Positions 13,088 to 21,119 of a stretch of 33,801 nt of DNA are shown here, one piece after another. Source of the DNA: Paracoccaceae bacterium (lineage in GTDB: Bacteria; Pseudomonadota; Alphaproteobacteria; Rhodobacterales; Rhodobacteraceae); NCBI GenBank assembly GCA_003551925.1, contig PUOA01000243.1:1-33801 (forward strand), given 5' to 3'. The position numbers and the translations under genes were made by a program. Numbering within the stretch: position 1 is the stretch's first letter; each line of letters opens with the position of its first letter. The notes beneath the pieces were generated by a model that was not told where the DNA came from, did no database searches, and saw only the letters and a list, made by a program, of their open reading frames with translations.

Positions 13088-14686
13088 TCAGGGAGGCGAA
13101 TGGCGCACCCGCTGGACCGACTGCGACACCAGCGGGGCTTGCGGGTCCCCCGACGCGATCGAGCTGACCTTGTGCCAGAGCTCGGCGAGCGAGGTGTCGT
13201 TCGGATGCGCGTCGCGCAGCACGCCTTGCACAGAGAAATCCTGCGCCAGGTTCACATCGATGACGACGTCGATGAAGGGCGCGCCGAAGGTGACGCCTTC
13301 GCGCGATTCCGGATAGGACCAGCTCACCCGGCCATTGCGCTGATCGCCGACGAACCCGTGGTCGATGGTCAGCTGATCGAGCACCGCAGCCGGGCTGTGC
13401 GTGCCATCGCGCGTCATCAGATCATAGGGCGGCGTCAGCGTGATCGCTGCGTCGGGATCGGCGTCCCAGTCGCCTGTGGCCTGCTCGGCCGGCGCCTCCA
13501 TCGACAGGCAGGAAACGCCGAGACAGCGCATCGCGGCTGCGGTGTCATCATCGAGCTCGGCGCGCGACAGCCGGAAGGCGCGCGCCGTGCGCATCTGGAC
13601 CGTGTCCATCACCATGCGGTACGAGACATGCGGCGCCGGATCGTCCTGGGGCAGCGCCTTCATGCGCTGTGGCCCCATGTTGAAGCGATCGATCTGCACG
13701 AAGCTGATGGGGGTCGTGTAGGCCTTGGGCGGGAACGGCCCCATCTCCTCCATCCCGTAGCGGATGCGGTAGCGGGCATGGACCTGCGGCGCCTCTTCCT
13801 CCTCCAGGATCAGCAGGGCGCGGGTCATGGGGCCAAGGCTGTTGATGGCGCGGAAGGTCTCGGGGTCGGGCCCGGCGGCGGCCTCCAGAAACCGGTGTTC
13901 AACGGCTTCCCAATCCAATGCCTCGTAGCCTTCGATCCCCGTGAACAGCTCGGCAAGCTCGTTCGGCGCACCCCGCGTGATGTCGGGGGCGCCGAGCCCG
14001 GAACGCTCGCCCTCGGGGATCTGCTCGAGAAAATGCGCATTCACCCAGCCCGACCCACCAGGCAGGCCGGGATAGAGCACCTCGACCCAGGTGCCGCCAT
14101 TGACCTGCGCGGTGCCCTCGCCGGTGGCGACGTTCACGCCATCCGGGGCGATCCGCGCAATGATCGTGCTGCCCGGCACCCCGGGGCGGTCCCGGATGTT
14201 GAGCTTGTCGTCGGCATCGACGTTGACGATGCGGTGACGCGGCGCGTCGGGCGGCGGGTTCACGCGTTTCGGCGCGGAAAACGGGTCATCCTGTGCGGGC
14301 TCGGCCGGGGTGGTATCGCTTGCGGACCCGGTCGCAGGCGCGGGCGGGGCGCGGTCCGCTTCGCCCCAGTCGCTGCTCACTTGCAGTTCCGCCACGGCCT
14401 GCAGGGCGACATGTCGCTCCAGAAGTTCCTCCTGCATGAACTCGAGCACGACCTCCACGGCCGCGTCCCCGTGGGGTGCCAGCCGTTCAAGGATCGCCGC
14501 GCGCTGCGTCGCGCTCGCATCCTCGAGCGCGGCAACGTCTCGGATGATCTCGGCATCGTGGGCGACCGCAAGCGCCGGCGCAAGGGGCAGACCGACCGCC
14601 ACGGCAAGCAGCGCAATCCGGCGCCAGGCGGGCTGCGCGCGCGTCCCGAAGGGCGTGAGGGTGCGTTCGGTCAGTGTCGGATCCAT
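13088..14686 (-). CDS. Exported SH3-domain protein, function unknown
   Basis: A 532-residue protein with a long-headed signal peptide (IALLAVAVGLPLAPALAVA). Next come an Ala/Glu-rich segment, a Pro-rich linker, and a bacterial SH3 domain at about residues 150-215 (NVDADDKLNIRDRPG to GGSGWVNAHFLEQ). A roughly 300-residue C-terminal region of unknown fold follows; it contains CLGVSCL, a possible disulfide or metal pair. SH3b domains often bind peptidoglycan, which suggests a periplasmic, envelope-related role. AAAGGAG lies directly upstream of ATG 14686; the tracked start at 14758 adds Arg-rich sequence with no support. The 300-base gap upstream (14687-14986) probably holds its promoter. I do not recognise the C-terminal region. 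Confidence 0.75.
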   Translation of the reverse strand: MDPTLTERTLTPFGTRAQPAWRRIALLAVAVGLPLAPALAVAHDAEIIRDVAALEDASATQRAAILERLAPHGDAAVEVVLEFMQEELLERHVALQAVAELQVSSDWGEADRAPPAPATGSASDTTPAEPAQDDPFSAPKRVNPPPDAPRHRIVNVDADDKLNIRDRPGVPGSTIIARIAPDGVNVATGEGTAQVNGGTWVEVLYPGLPGGSGWVNAHFLEQIPEGERSGLGAPDITRGAPNELAELFTGIEGYEALDWEAVEHRFLEAAAGPDPETFRAINSLGPMTRALLILEEEEAPQVHARYRIRYGMEEMGPFPPKAYTTPISFVQIDRFNMGPQRMKALPQDDPAPHVSYRMVMDTVQMRTARAFRLSRAELDDDTAAAMRCLGVSCLSMEAPAEQATGDWDADPDAAITLTPPYDLMTRDGTHSPAAVLDQLTIDHGFVGDQRNGRVSWSYPESREGVTFGAPFIDVVIDVNLAQDFSVQGVLRDAHPNDTSLAELWHKVSSIASGDPQAPLVSQSVQRVRHSPP

Positions 14687-14986
14687 TTCGGGGCTCCTTT
14701 CCATCGCGAAGGTGGGGATCAGCGGCCCGCGCAGCGGATTGCGTCGGCCGGCGCGCAATGCGCTTGCGGCAGGCCCGGAGCGCAGGGGCCTCCAGACCCC
14801 CGGTCGCGCACTGGCGCCCGAAGGGCAGCGGTGCCTGCCCGTTTCCGTGCGGTTCGGGAATCATCTGCACCGCAGGTCACGCTGATCCCGTCGCCTTCGG
14901 GCGTGCTGTCATGAAACCCTTGCGCAAGCTGATCGCGATTGCGCCGGGATACGCCGTGAATCGCGGGGGGGTTCCGGGACGCAGCC
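14687..14986. other. Intergenic region, no gene seen
   Basis: 300 bases between two minus-strand genes. Plus-strand ORFs crossing it (for example 14674..15006) are Arg/Ala/Gly-rich and resemble shadow translations, with no ribosome site that fits. I found no clear promoter boxes or strong dyad. It presumably contains the promoter of the SH3-domain gene. Confidence 0.5.
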
Positions 14987-16567
14987 TCATATCGGATTGT
15001 CGTTGAGCAGCGCGCTGCCGTCGCTGCGGCCCTCGAACTCCAGGGTCCGATCGCCGTCCTCCGTGGGCATGGTGAACATCTCGAGCGCTTCTGCCGCGCC
15101 CATAACGACCGCTTCATCCAGAAGCGGGATCGCGGCGGCGCGGGACAGCGCCTCGGCGACACCGGTCATCGACAGCGTCGAGACCAGATGCGGCAGCGCG
15201 TCACCCGAATCGAGTGTCATGTCGGCATCCAGCAGGATGCGTGCGCCAAGCGCCTGCAGGCGCCCATCCATGCTGACTTCGAGCCGCTCCACCGCGTCGA
15301 GCAGTTGCTGTTCGGGCGATCCGTCCATCATCGCAGCCCCGACCGCGCCCGCCACGGCCCCGACGATGTGCTGCGCGGCCACCGCCGTTCCGTCAAGCGT
15401 CAGCGCAAGGCTGAGCGGTTCGCGGTCCAGCGCGCCCTGAGGGTCGATCATCGCCCAGACATCGGCGCCGGGGATGACCTGATCGAGCAGGACTTCCAGC
15501 CCGATATCCTGCGCACCCTCGCCGGGGACGGCGGGCAGGTTGAACGCGATGCGCTGCCGATCGGCCGTCAGCGACAGATCCGCCGATCCGTCGGCGTCCG
15601 GCCCCGCCATCATCTGGTGCAGGAACCCCAGCGCGACACCCCCGTCGGCATCAAGCCCGCTGGACTCCAGCGCGAGCGACACCCCATCGATGCCGTAGGA
15701 TGCCTCCAGCTCCGCGCGCTCCATCGACGAGCGCGCCACATCATCACCCGCGCGCTGCTCGGTCACGATGTTCTCGGCGCGGCTGCTGAACTCCAGCGTC
15801 GCCCCGTCCTGCAGCGCGTCCATGTCGAACAGGATATCGGTGTCCTGATCGAGCCCGTCATTCCGCGCGGCGATGCTGAACGCGTCCATCCGGGTCGTCA
15901 CGCGCTGCGCGGCATCGGTCGCGTCGATGCGCGCCGCGTCGGCGCGGATGCCCAGATCGAGGCTGCGCGCCGAGGTCTCGAATTCAAGCGCGAACCCCTC
16001 CAGATGCGCCGCGACACCCGAGGCGTGCTGCGCGCCTTGAAACACGTGCTCGACGCTGCCGCCGCGGAACCGCAGGACGTCCGCGGGCAGGGCGGCGGCG
16101 AAATGCGCATCGCCCCCCGACCGCAGGCTGAGGGCGGCATGCTCCGCGTTGAGCGCGAAATAATGCGTCTCCTCGGCGACATGGTCGACAAGCTTGCCGC
16201 GCACATCGCCGTCCGGGCGCGTCGCAACCAGCGCCGAGTGCGCGCCATCGGCGTGCGGAACGATGCCGATCTCGTCGATCCAGAGCTCCTCGGTCGCGGC
16301 CTGCGTCTCGATCACGCGCACGTTCTGCAGAACGACCGTGTCACCATCCATGCGCCGCGCCTGCGCGACGATTTCGATCCCCGCCCGGTCGAGCAGCGCC
16401 TCGAGATGCGCGGGGATGTCGGCGTCGAAGGTCGCTTCCGTGTCGATATGGTCGAGCGCACCGCCGTGGCTCCCGCCCATGACCGACACACTCGATGCCA
16501 TGAGGGCGAGCGCCGATGCGAGGGTCGCGGTCAGGACGGTCGACAGGCGTCGGGCATCATGTTGCAT
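14987..16567 (-). CDS. Exported beta-rich protein, possibly DUF2125-like
   Basis: A 526-residue protein with a signal peptide (VLTATLASALALMASSVSVMG) and a mature part of alternating hydrophobic/polar strands. Recurring phrases such as VVLQNVRVIE, ALEFETSARSLDLGIRADAARID and LSLALTLDGTAV look like a repetitive beta-sheet, as in AsmA or DUF2125-type periplasmic proteins, which are common in Rhodobacterales. The C-terminus is LLNDNPI. ATG 16567 is preferred to the tracked 16651 because it follows AAAGGGAAAG and gives a proper signal peptide. No catalytic motif is visible. It may belong to the envelope or to lipid or polymer transport, but the function is unknown. It is the first of the three minus-strand exported proteins. 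Confidence 0.7.
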   Translation of the reverse strand: MQHDARRLSTVLTATLASALALMASSVSVMGGSHGGALDHIDTEATFDADIPAHLEALLDRAGIEIVAQARRMDGDTVVLQNVRVIETQAATEELWIDEIGIVPHADGAHSALVATRPDGDVRGKLVDHVAEETHYFALNAEHAALSLRSGGDAHFAAALPADVLRFRGGSVEHVFQGAQHASGVAAHLEGFALEFETSARSLDLGIRADAARIDATDAAQRVTTRMDAFSIAARNDGLDQDTDILFDMDALQDGATLEFSSRAENIVTEQRAGDDVARSSMERAELEASYGIDGVSLALESSGLDADGGVALGFLHQMMAGPDADGSADLSLTADRQRIAFNLPAVPGEGAQDIGLEVLLDQVIPGADVWAMIDPQGALDREPLSLALTLDGTAVAAQHIVGAVAGAVGAAMMDGSPEQQLLDAVERLEVSMDGRLQALGARILLDADMTLDSGDALPHLVSTLSMTGVAEALSRAAAIPLLDEAVVMGAAEALEMFTMPTEDGDRTLEFEGRSDGSALLNDNPI

Positions 16568-16576
16568 TCGATCTTT

Positions 16577-16599
16577 CCCTTTGGTTTCAAAGTGAAGGG
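16577..16599. promoter_or_regulatory. Interrupted dyad at the 5' end of the exported beta-rich protein gene
   Basis: CCCTT-N3-TTT-C-AAA-N3-AAGGG is a symmetrical interrupted palindrome centred at 16588. It lies ten bases upstream of the preferred start and includes its ribosome-binding purines. It could be an operator or an RNA element affecting translation, or it could be chance. Confidence 0.3.
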
Positions 16600-16840
16600 C
16601 GTAACCTCTCACATCACGACTGGGTCGGCACCATGCGGCGACAGGCGCCATGGATCAAGCCTTGTGTGCCGCGCGGTGGGTGCCGATTCCGTGAAACCTG
16701 TCTTGCAGGACCGGGGAGGGCGATCATCGATCACCTTGAGCCAGCCGAGCCATCATGCGCGGACCCGACCGGGAGATCGCCCGTCGCACCCGCCGCCGTG
16801 CTGCGCCTGGCAAGGACCTGCTGGCGCCTGATGCCGCCCC

Positions 16841-16915
16841 CGCCCTCACCCCGCCCTCACCCCGCCCTCACCCCGGCCCCGCCCTCACTCCGGCCCCCGT
16901 CCTCACCCCCGCACT
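16841..16915. repeat. Pyrimidine-rich tandem repeat in a gene-free stretch
   Basis: Three perfect copies of CGCCCTCACCC (16841-16873) are followed by spaced variants (CGCCCTCACTC, CGTCCTCACCC). The array sits in the 533-base gene-poor gap between the beta-rich exported protein (start 16567) and the end of the OLD-like gene (17101). One strand is almost pure C/T with few A/G. ORFs through this gap are Arg/Pro-rich and look like shadows. Nothing else was recognised in 16600-17100. Confidence 0.7.
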
Positions 16916-17100
16916 GCGCGCGGAGCTGCGCGAGAATGCGGCCGGGATCACGCGCCTGCGGCGTGACCGCGATCTTGCGCGACGGGACCGCGCTGCAATC
17001 GGACGCGAGCTGCGCGCCGTCCGGGCCGGGCTGTCGCCGCGGCACCGGCCGTGGCGCCGTGCGTGCAGGAGGTGGTCCCTTCGATGGCCCGCGCGGGCGG

Positions 17101-19332
17101 TTATCCCGCGCTCAGCCTGTCCAGCAACCGCGCCCACGCATCGAGCGTCTCCGTCTCCAGCTCGTCGCGCTTGCTCACCAGCAGCAGCTTCTGGACGCGG
17201 TCGATCAGCTGCACCCGCCAGTCGGGGGCCAGGGTGATGCCCTCGGCCTCGGCCCAGGCCAGCGCCTGCGCCACGAACGGCTTTGCCGCGTCCATCTGAT
17301 CGGCGAAGAGCCGCTCCGGCCGGCGCTCCACCCGGTCGAGCTGCGCGGCCAGCAGCTCGCTGGGCATCAGATCCTCGATGGTGGCGCCCTTCAGCCCCGT
17401 CAGCGCGCCCAGCGCCACCACCGGGCTGGTGTCATGGCCGATCCCTGCGGCCATCGCGCGGCCCTGGTCGGTGTCGTCGACCAGCACCGGCGGCAGGCCC
17501 GCATCCGCGTCGCTCAGCATCCGGGCCATGACGTGCATGATCTCGGCGTTGCAGGCGGGCGCGAAGATCAGGTCGCGCTTCGGCACGAAGCGGCCGGCGG
17601 CGATGCACAGCGTCTTGATCATGCTCAGGTAACGCTGTTCGATCACGCCCTGCACCAGCGCGGGCTGGGCGCCGTACATGCTGGCCTCGGCCACCGCCAT
17701 GTTGAGCGCTGCGCGCACCGCAAACGCCGCCCCGCGCTGGGTGTCGGTGCCTTCGGCCATCAGCAGATCGGCCGTGGCGCGGGTCGATCCGTCGCGGTCC
17801 ACATAAACCTTGCGCGCCCGCGCCAGACGGTCGGCATCGACCAGGAACGGCGAATGCGTGGTATAGAGGATCTGGTTGGCGGCGGCGAGCCCGTCGAAGA
17901 ACGCCGACAGGTCGCGCTGCGCGAGCGGGTGCAGCGAATGGCCCGGCTCATCGAGCAGCAGCACGCAGTTGTCATGCGCGCCCCTTGCCTCGTGCAGGAA
18001 CACCAGAAAGAAGCTCAGGAACCACTGCAACCCGGTCGAGCGGTGCTCGAGCTCGACCTCCTGCGGGCGGCGCGCATCGGCGACCCAGATGCGGAAATGG
18101 TTGCCGTCGGCCTCGAACCGGAAGCGGTAATCGCCCTGCTTCCACCACTCGGCGAAGCGCTCGGTCAGCTTGGTGCCCGCCGATTGCAGCAGGATCGAGC
18201 GGGTGCGCTTGGCCTGCGCGATCCGGGCCAGGATCTCGGGGTCGGGCTGGTGGTGCTGGCCGCGCAGCCGCATGATCGCGGATTTGAGGACGCCGGTTCT
18301 GCCCTCTTCCTCGATCATGCGGGCCTCGGCCTCGTCGCGCAGGTCGCGGAAATCGCGGCCAAGCTCGAGGATCTCGCGCGCCTCGACGCCCACGAACTCG
18401 AACAGCACCCGCAGCGTGCGCGCCTTGGCGCTTTCCTTGGCGCCGAGGTCCGGGCGGGTCATGTTCTCGACCACATGCGGCAGGTAGATCTCGGAATCGA
18501 GGTTGCCGTAATTCGAGTAGTAGACGAATTGCGGCAGCCGCTCGGTCACCGCGCGGCGCACTTCATCGCGTGAGGCCGGGTCGGGTGACATCATCGCCGC
18601 CATCTGCGTGCCCAGCGTCTTCTGCAGCCCGCGCAGCAGCGTGACCACCGTGCTGGTTGCCGGCGGGTCCTCGGGGATCAGCGCGGCGACGGCGTTGCGC
18701 GCCAGCCGCATGTCGTTGGCGGTGATCTGCGCCAGCCCGTTGAGGTCATCGAGGATCGCCGTGACCACCTGAAGCGCCTGCGGCTGCAGATCCTCGCGCA
18801 GGGTGGTCAGGTCGCGCTGCGCCTCCTCCAGCGCGGCGAGGGCGGTGCGCACCGCGGCGTCGTCATCGCGGGTGAAATCCGGGAACGCGATGCGGTAGCC
18901 GCCGTCATAGAGCCGCGCCACCGACACGCGGCGCGCCTGCGGCTCGGGGATGCCGGCAAGCTCGGCCAGGACCGTCGAGGCGCGGCCCGTGTCGAACTCG
19001 GCAATGATGAACTGGAACTGGTCGGGCGCGTTGCGGATGGTGACGAACAGCGCCTTGGGGTAGTCGGCGATGGGCTCGATCTCGCCGCCGCTGGCGGGGT
19101 TGAGCTTCCACAGCGGCAGCAGCAGGTTGGTCTTGCCGGATTCGTTGACGCCGATCAGCGCGGTGACCTTGTCGAGGCTCAGCCACCCGGAATCGCTGAC
19201 GGAGCGAAAGTTGCTGACGCGGTAGCGGGTGAGGGTGAAGCCGTCAGCGCGCGCGGGTGCGGGCTTGTCCGCATCGGCATCCGGGGCCGCGGTGGCGTTC
19301 TTATGGATCTGAAACTCCGTCTCGTGGCGCAT
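17101..19332 (-). CDS. OLD-like AAA ATPase with Toprim-like C-terminus
   Basis: A 743-residue protein. After a polar N-terminus it has an SMC/RecF-type ATPase split by a long helical insertion: Walker A GVNESGKT (61-68), signature-like RSTGLQWFLSF, Walker B VLLLDEPGHSLHP, and switch TTHSPFLVD. The C-terminal part resembles a Toprim domain (LVQGVIEQRYLSMIK, then VLVDDTDQGRA). This is the layout of OLD-family nucleases. The glutamate expected in the EGxxD/E motif reads as glutamine (QGVIE), so nuclease activity is doubtful. ATG 19332 is chosen over 19407 because GGAGGA lies five bases upstream. It overlaps the 3' end of the last Mrp gene by 32 bases, implying translational coupling. It may be a defence, repair or regulatory ATPase; no GajB-like helicase is nearby. 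Confidence 0.85.
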   Translation of the reverse strand: MRHETEFQIHKNATAAPDADADKPAPARADGFTLTRYRVSNFRSVSDSGWLSLDKVTALIGVNESGKTNLLLPLWKLNPASGGEIEPIADYPKALFVTIRNAPDQFQFIIAEFDTGRASTVLAELAGIPEPQARRVSVARLYDGGYRIAFPDFTRDDDAAVRTALAALEEAQRDLTTLREDLQPQALQVVTAILDDLNGLAQITANDMRLARNAVAALIPEDPPATSTVVTLLRGLQKTLGTQMAAMMSPDPASRDEVRRAVTERLPQFVYYSNYGNLDSEIYLPHVVENMTRPDLGAKESAKARTLRVLFEFVGVEAREILELGRDFRDLRDEAEARMIEEEGRTGVLKSAIMRLRGQHHQPDPEILARIAQAKRTRSILLQSAGTKLTERFAEWWKQGDYRFRFEADGNHFRIWVADARRPQEVELEHRSTGLQWFLSFFLVFLHEARGAHDNCVLLLDEPGHSLHPLAQRDLSAFFDGLAAANQILYTTHSPFLVDADRLARARKVYVDRDGSTRATADLLMAEGTDTQRGAAFAVRAALNMAVAEASMYGAQPALVQGVIEQRYLSMIKTLCIAAGRFVPKRDLIFAPACNAEIMHVMARMLSDADAGLPPVLVDDTDQGRAMAAGIGHDTSPVVALGALTGLKGATIEDLMPSELLAAQLDRVERRPERLFADQMDAAKPFVAQALAWAEAEGITLAPDWRVQLIDRVQKLLLVSKRDELETETLDAWARLLDRLSAG

Positions 19333-21115
19333 CGGTGTCCTCCATCTGCGGTCCGTCGATGCTCTCGGGCATCGTGCCGGGTGTCGGTGTGGCCGCGGGT
19401 CCGTCAAGATACTCCGCGGGGGCCGTGATCCGGTCGTCGCGCACCGCGGCGACCGCCTCGACCAGCAGGAACATGGCGATCAGCCCGACAATCGCGGTCT
19501 GGCCCAGTCGCCACCGTTGGGCCGCCGCTTCGACACTGCGCGGGATGGCGTAGCCCATCCGCCGCGCGGCGCGCCGTTTGGCGGCCCAGACGTTTTCCAA
19601 CTGTCTCACCAACGCACGAGGCGGCGCCGTAATCCCGTCGAAGAACACCGAAACGCCGATCCGCTGCGCATGCGCGGTGACGGCCACCCCCAGCGCCACC
19701 GCGATGCCGAGGCCCACGGGCCAGAAGGCGGCAGGCGCGGCCTGCAGCACCGGGGCGGCAACGATGGGGTTCAGCACCGGCCAGATCGCCGGCAGCGCCA
19801 GCGACAGCCCGGCGAGGCCCGCAAAGGGCAGCGCCAAGGCCTCGGACCGCGTGGGCGGCGCCTTGGGCGGCGAGAGCCACATCAGCGCCAGCGCGCGCGC
19901 CACCAGCAGCGTCGTGGCGACCCCCGACAGCGTCAGCGCCAGCGTCAGCCACGGCGCCCAGACCGCCGAGCCCTCGGCCAGCGCCGCCTTCAGCGCCTCC
20001 TTGCCCAGCGCGCCCGAGGTCGCGGGCAGGCCCGCCAGCACCAGCGCCGGGACCAGCCACAGCACGGTGATCAGCCCGCGCGACGTGGCGCTGCCCTGCG
20101 CCGCGAAGGCGCCCACGCCCAGAAACAGCGCGCCCTTCGCCAGCGCGTGATGCGCGGCCAGGAACAGCAGCAGCGGCGCGATGGCGGGCCATGCCTCGGG
20201 CGTCATCAGCCCCGCGCCGAGGCCGAGCGCGATGATCCCCATCTGCCCGACGCTGGAAAAGCCCAGCACCTCCTTGGCGGCGCTGCGCTGCACGCCGAGC
20301 AGGAGCGCGGCGAAGATCGTCACCATGCCTGCCGCCATGACCACGGTGCCGTGGTCGTCATAGGCCACCACCCCCAGCGGCACCGCCGAGACGATGCCGA
20401 ACAGCCCCGCCTTGATCATCGCCCCCGACAGCACCGCCGAGGCCGGCACGGGCGCGGCACCATGCGCGGGCGGCAGCCAGAAATGCAGCGGCATCACGCC
20501 CAGCTTGACCCCGAACCCGGCCAGCAGCAGCGCCACCGCCAGCCCGTCAAGCGCAGCGGTGCGCAGGTCCGCCAGCAGGATCGAGCCCACCTGCGTCGCC
20601 GCCAGCACCAGCCCCGAGAACAGGATCAGCTCGCCCGCCACCACGAAGGCGATATAGAGCTTCGCCGCCCGGTCCGCGCTGTCCGAGCGTGTGTGGATCA
20701 CCAGCCCGTAGGAGGCGAAGCTCATCAGCGCAAAGGCGGCGTAGAAGGTCACCGCGTCCTGCGCCACGATCAGCCCCAGGTTCCCGCTCATCGCCAGCAG
20801 GAACGCCACGCCGAACGCGGTCGCGCGCGGGTCGGCGCGCATCCAGTGGCGCGCCGCGGCCCCCGCGGCAATCCACAGGACCGTGGTGAACACCAGAAAC
20901 AGGCGCGATGTGTCGTCGATCCCCAGCGTCAGCCCCAGCATCAACCACGCGCCCGTCACCTGCAGCGGCGCAGTGTTCAGCAGCGCCAGCACCAGCGCGG
21001 GCAGCGGGGCGAGCGGCATCATCCGCCACAGGACCGGGCGCGCGCCCTCCCACAGCAGCGCGAACGCCATCGCCAGCGGCCAGCCCAGCGCGAACAGGAA
21101 GGCGGAAAGCGTCAT
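19301..21115 (-). CDS. Third MrpD/NuoN-like antiporter subunit (D''), TM5 Glu replaced
   Basis: A 604-residue polytopic membrane protein of the proton-conducting NuoL/M/N-MrpA/D family. The TM7-type lysine region is intact (GVKLGVMPLHFWLPPAHG, with a later IKAG). The glutamate conserved in TM5 of the family is replaced: FYAAFALMSFASYGLVIH has A129 (GCG, 20729-20731) where the sister subunits read FYELLTLATYPLVIH and FNLYVMIEVIALAAVGL. The last roughly 120 residues form a longer, basic tail with one more hydrophobic helix (TAIVGLIAMFLLVEAVAAV). ATG 21115 is preferred; it lies four bases after the upstream stop. It probably forms part of the Mrp complex with altered proton coupling or a structural role. 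Confidence 0.87.
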   Translation of the reverse strand: MTLSAFLFALGWPLAMAFALLWEGARPVLWRMMPLAPLPALVLALLNTAPLQVTGAWLMLGLTLGIDDTSRLFLVFTTVLWIAAGAAARHWMRADPRATAFGVAFLLAMSGNLGLIVAQDAVTFYAAFALMSFASYGLVIHTRSDSADRAAKLYIAFVVAGELILFSGLVLAATQVGSILLADLRTAALDGLAVALLLAGFGVKLGVMPLHFWLPPAHGAAPVPASAVLSGAMIKAGLFGIVSAVPLGVVAYDDHGTVVMAAGMVTIFAALLLGVQRSAAKEVLGFSSVGQMGIIALGLGAGLMTPEAWPAIAPLLLFLAAHHALAKGALFLGVGAFAAQGSATSRGLITVLWLVPALVLAGLPATSGALGKEALKAALAEGSAVWAPWLTLALTLSGVATTLLVARALALMWLSPPKAPPTRSEALALPFAGLAGLSLALPAIWPVLNPIVAAPVLQAAPAAFWPVGLGIAVALGVAVTAHAQRIGVSVFFDGITAPPRALVRQLENVWAAKRRAARRMGYAIPRSVEAAAQRWRLGQTAIVGLIAMFLLVEAVAAVRDDRITAPAEYLDGPAATPTPGTMPESIDGPQMEDTDAPRDGVSDP

Positions 21116-21119
21116 CGGC

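Noticed and set aside
16755-17237. Plus-strand ORF across the repeat gap
   Set aside because: It is Arg/Pro-rich, crosses a tandem repeat and runs into the OLD-like gene; no ribosome site or family likeness.
17101-19332. Gabija defence system
   Set aside because: The OLD-like protein resembles GajA in outline, but no UvrD-like GajB is adjacent and the Toprim glutamate seems altered.
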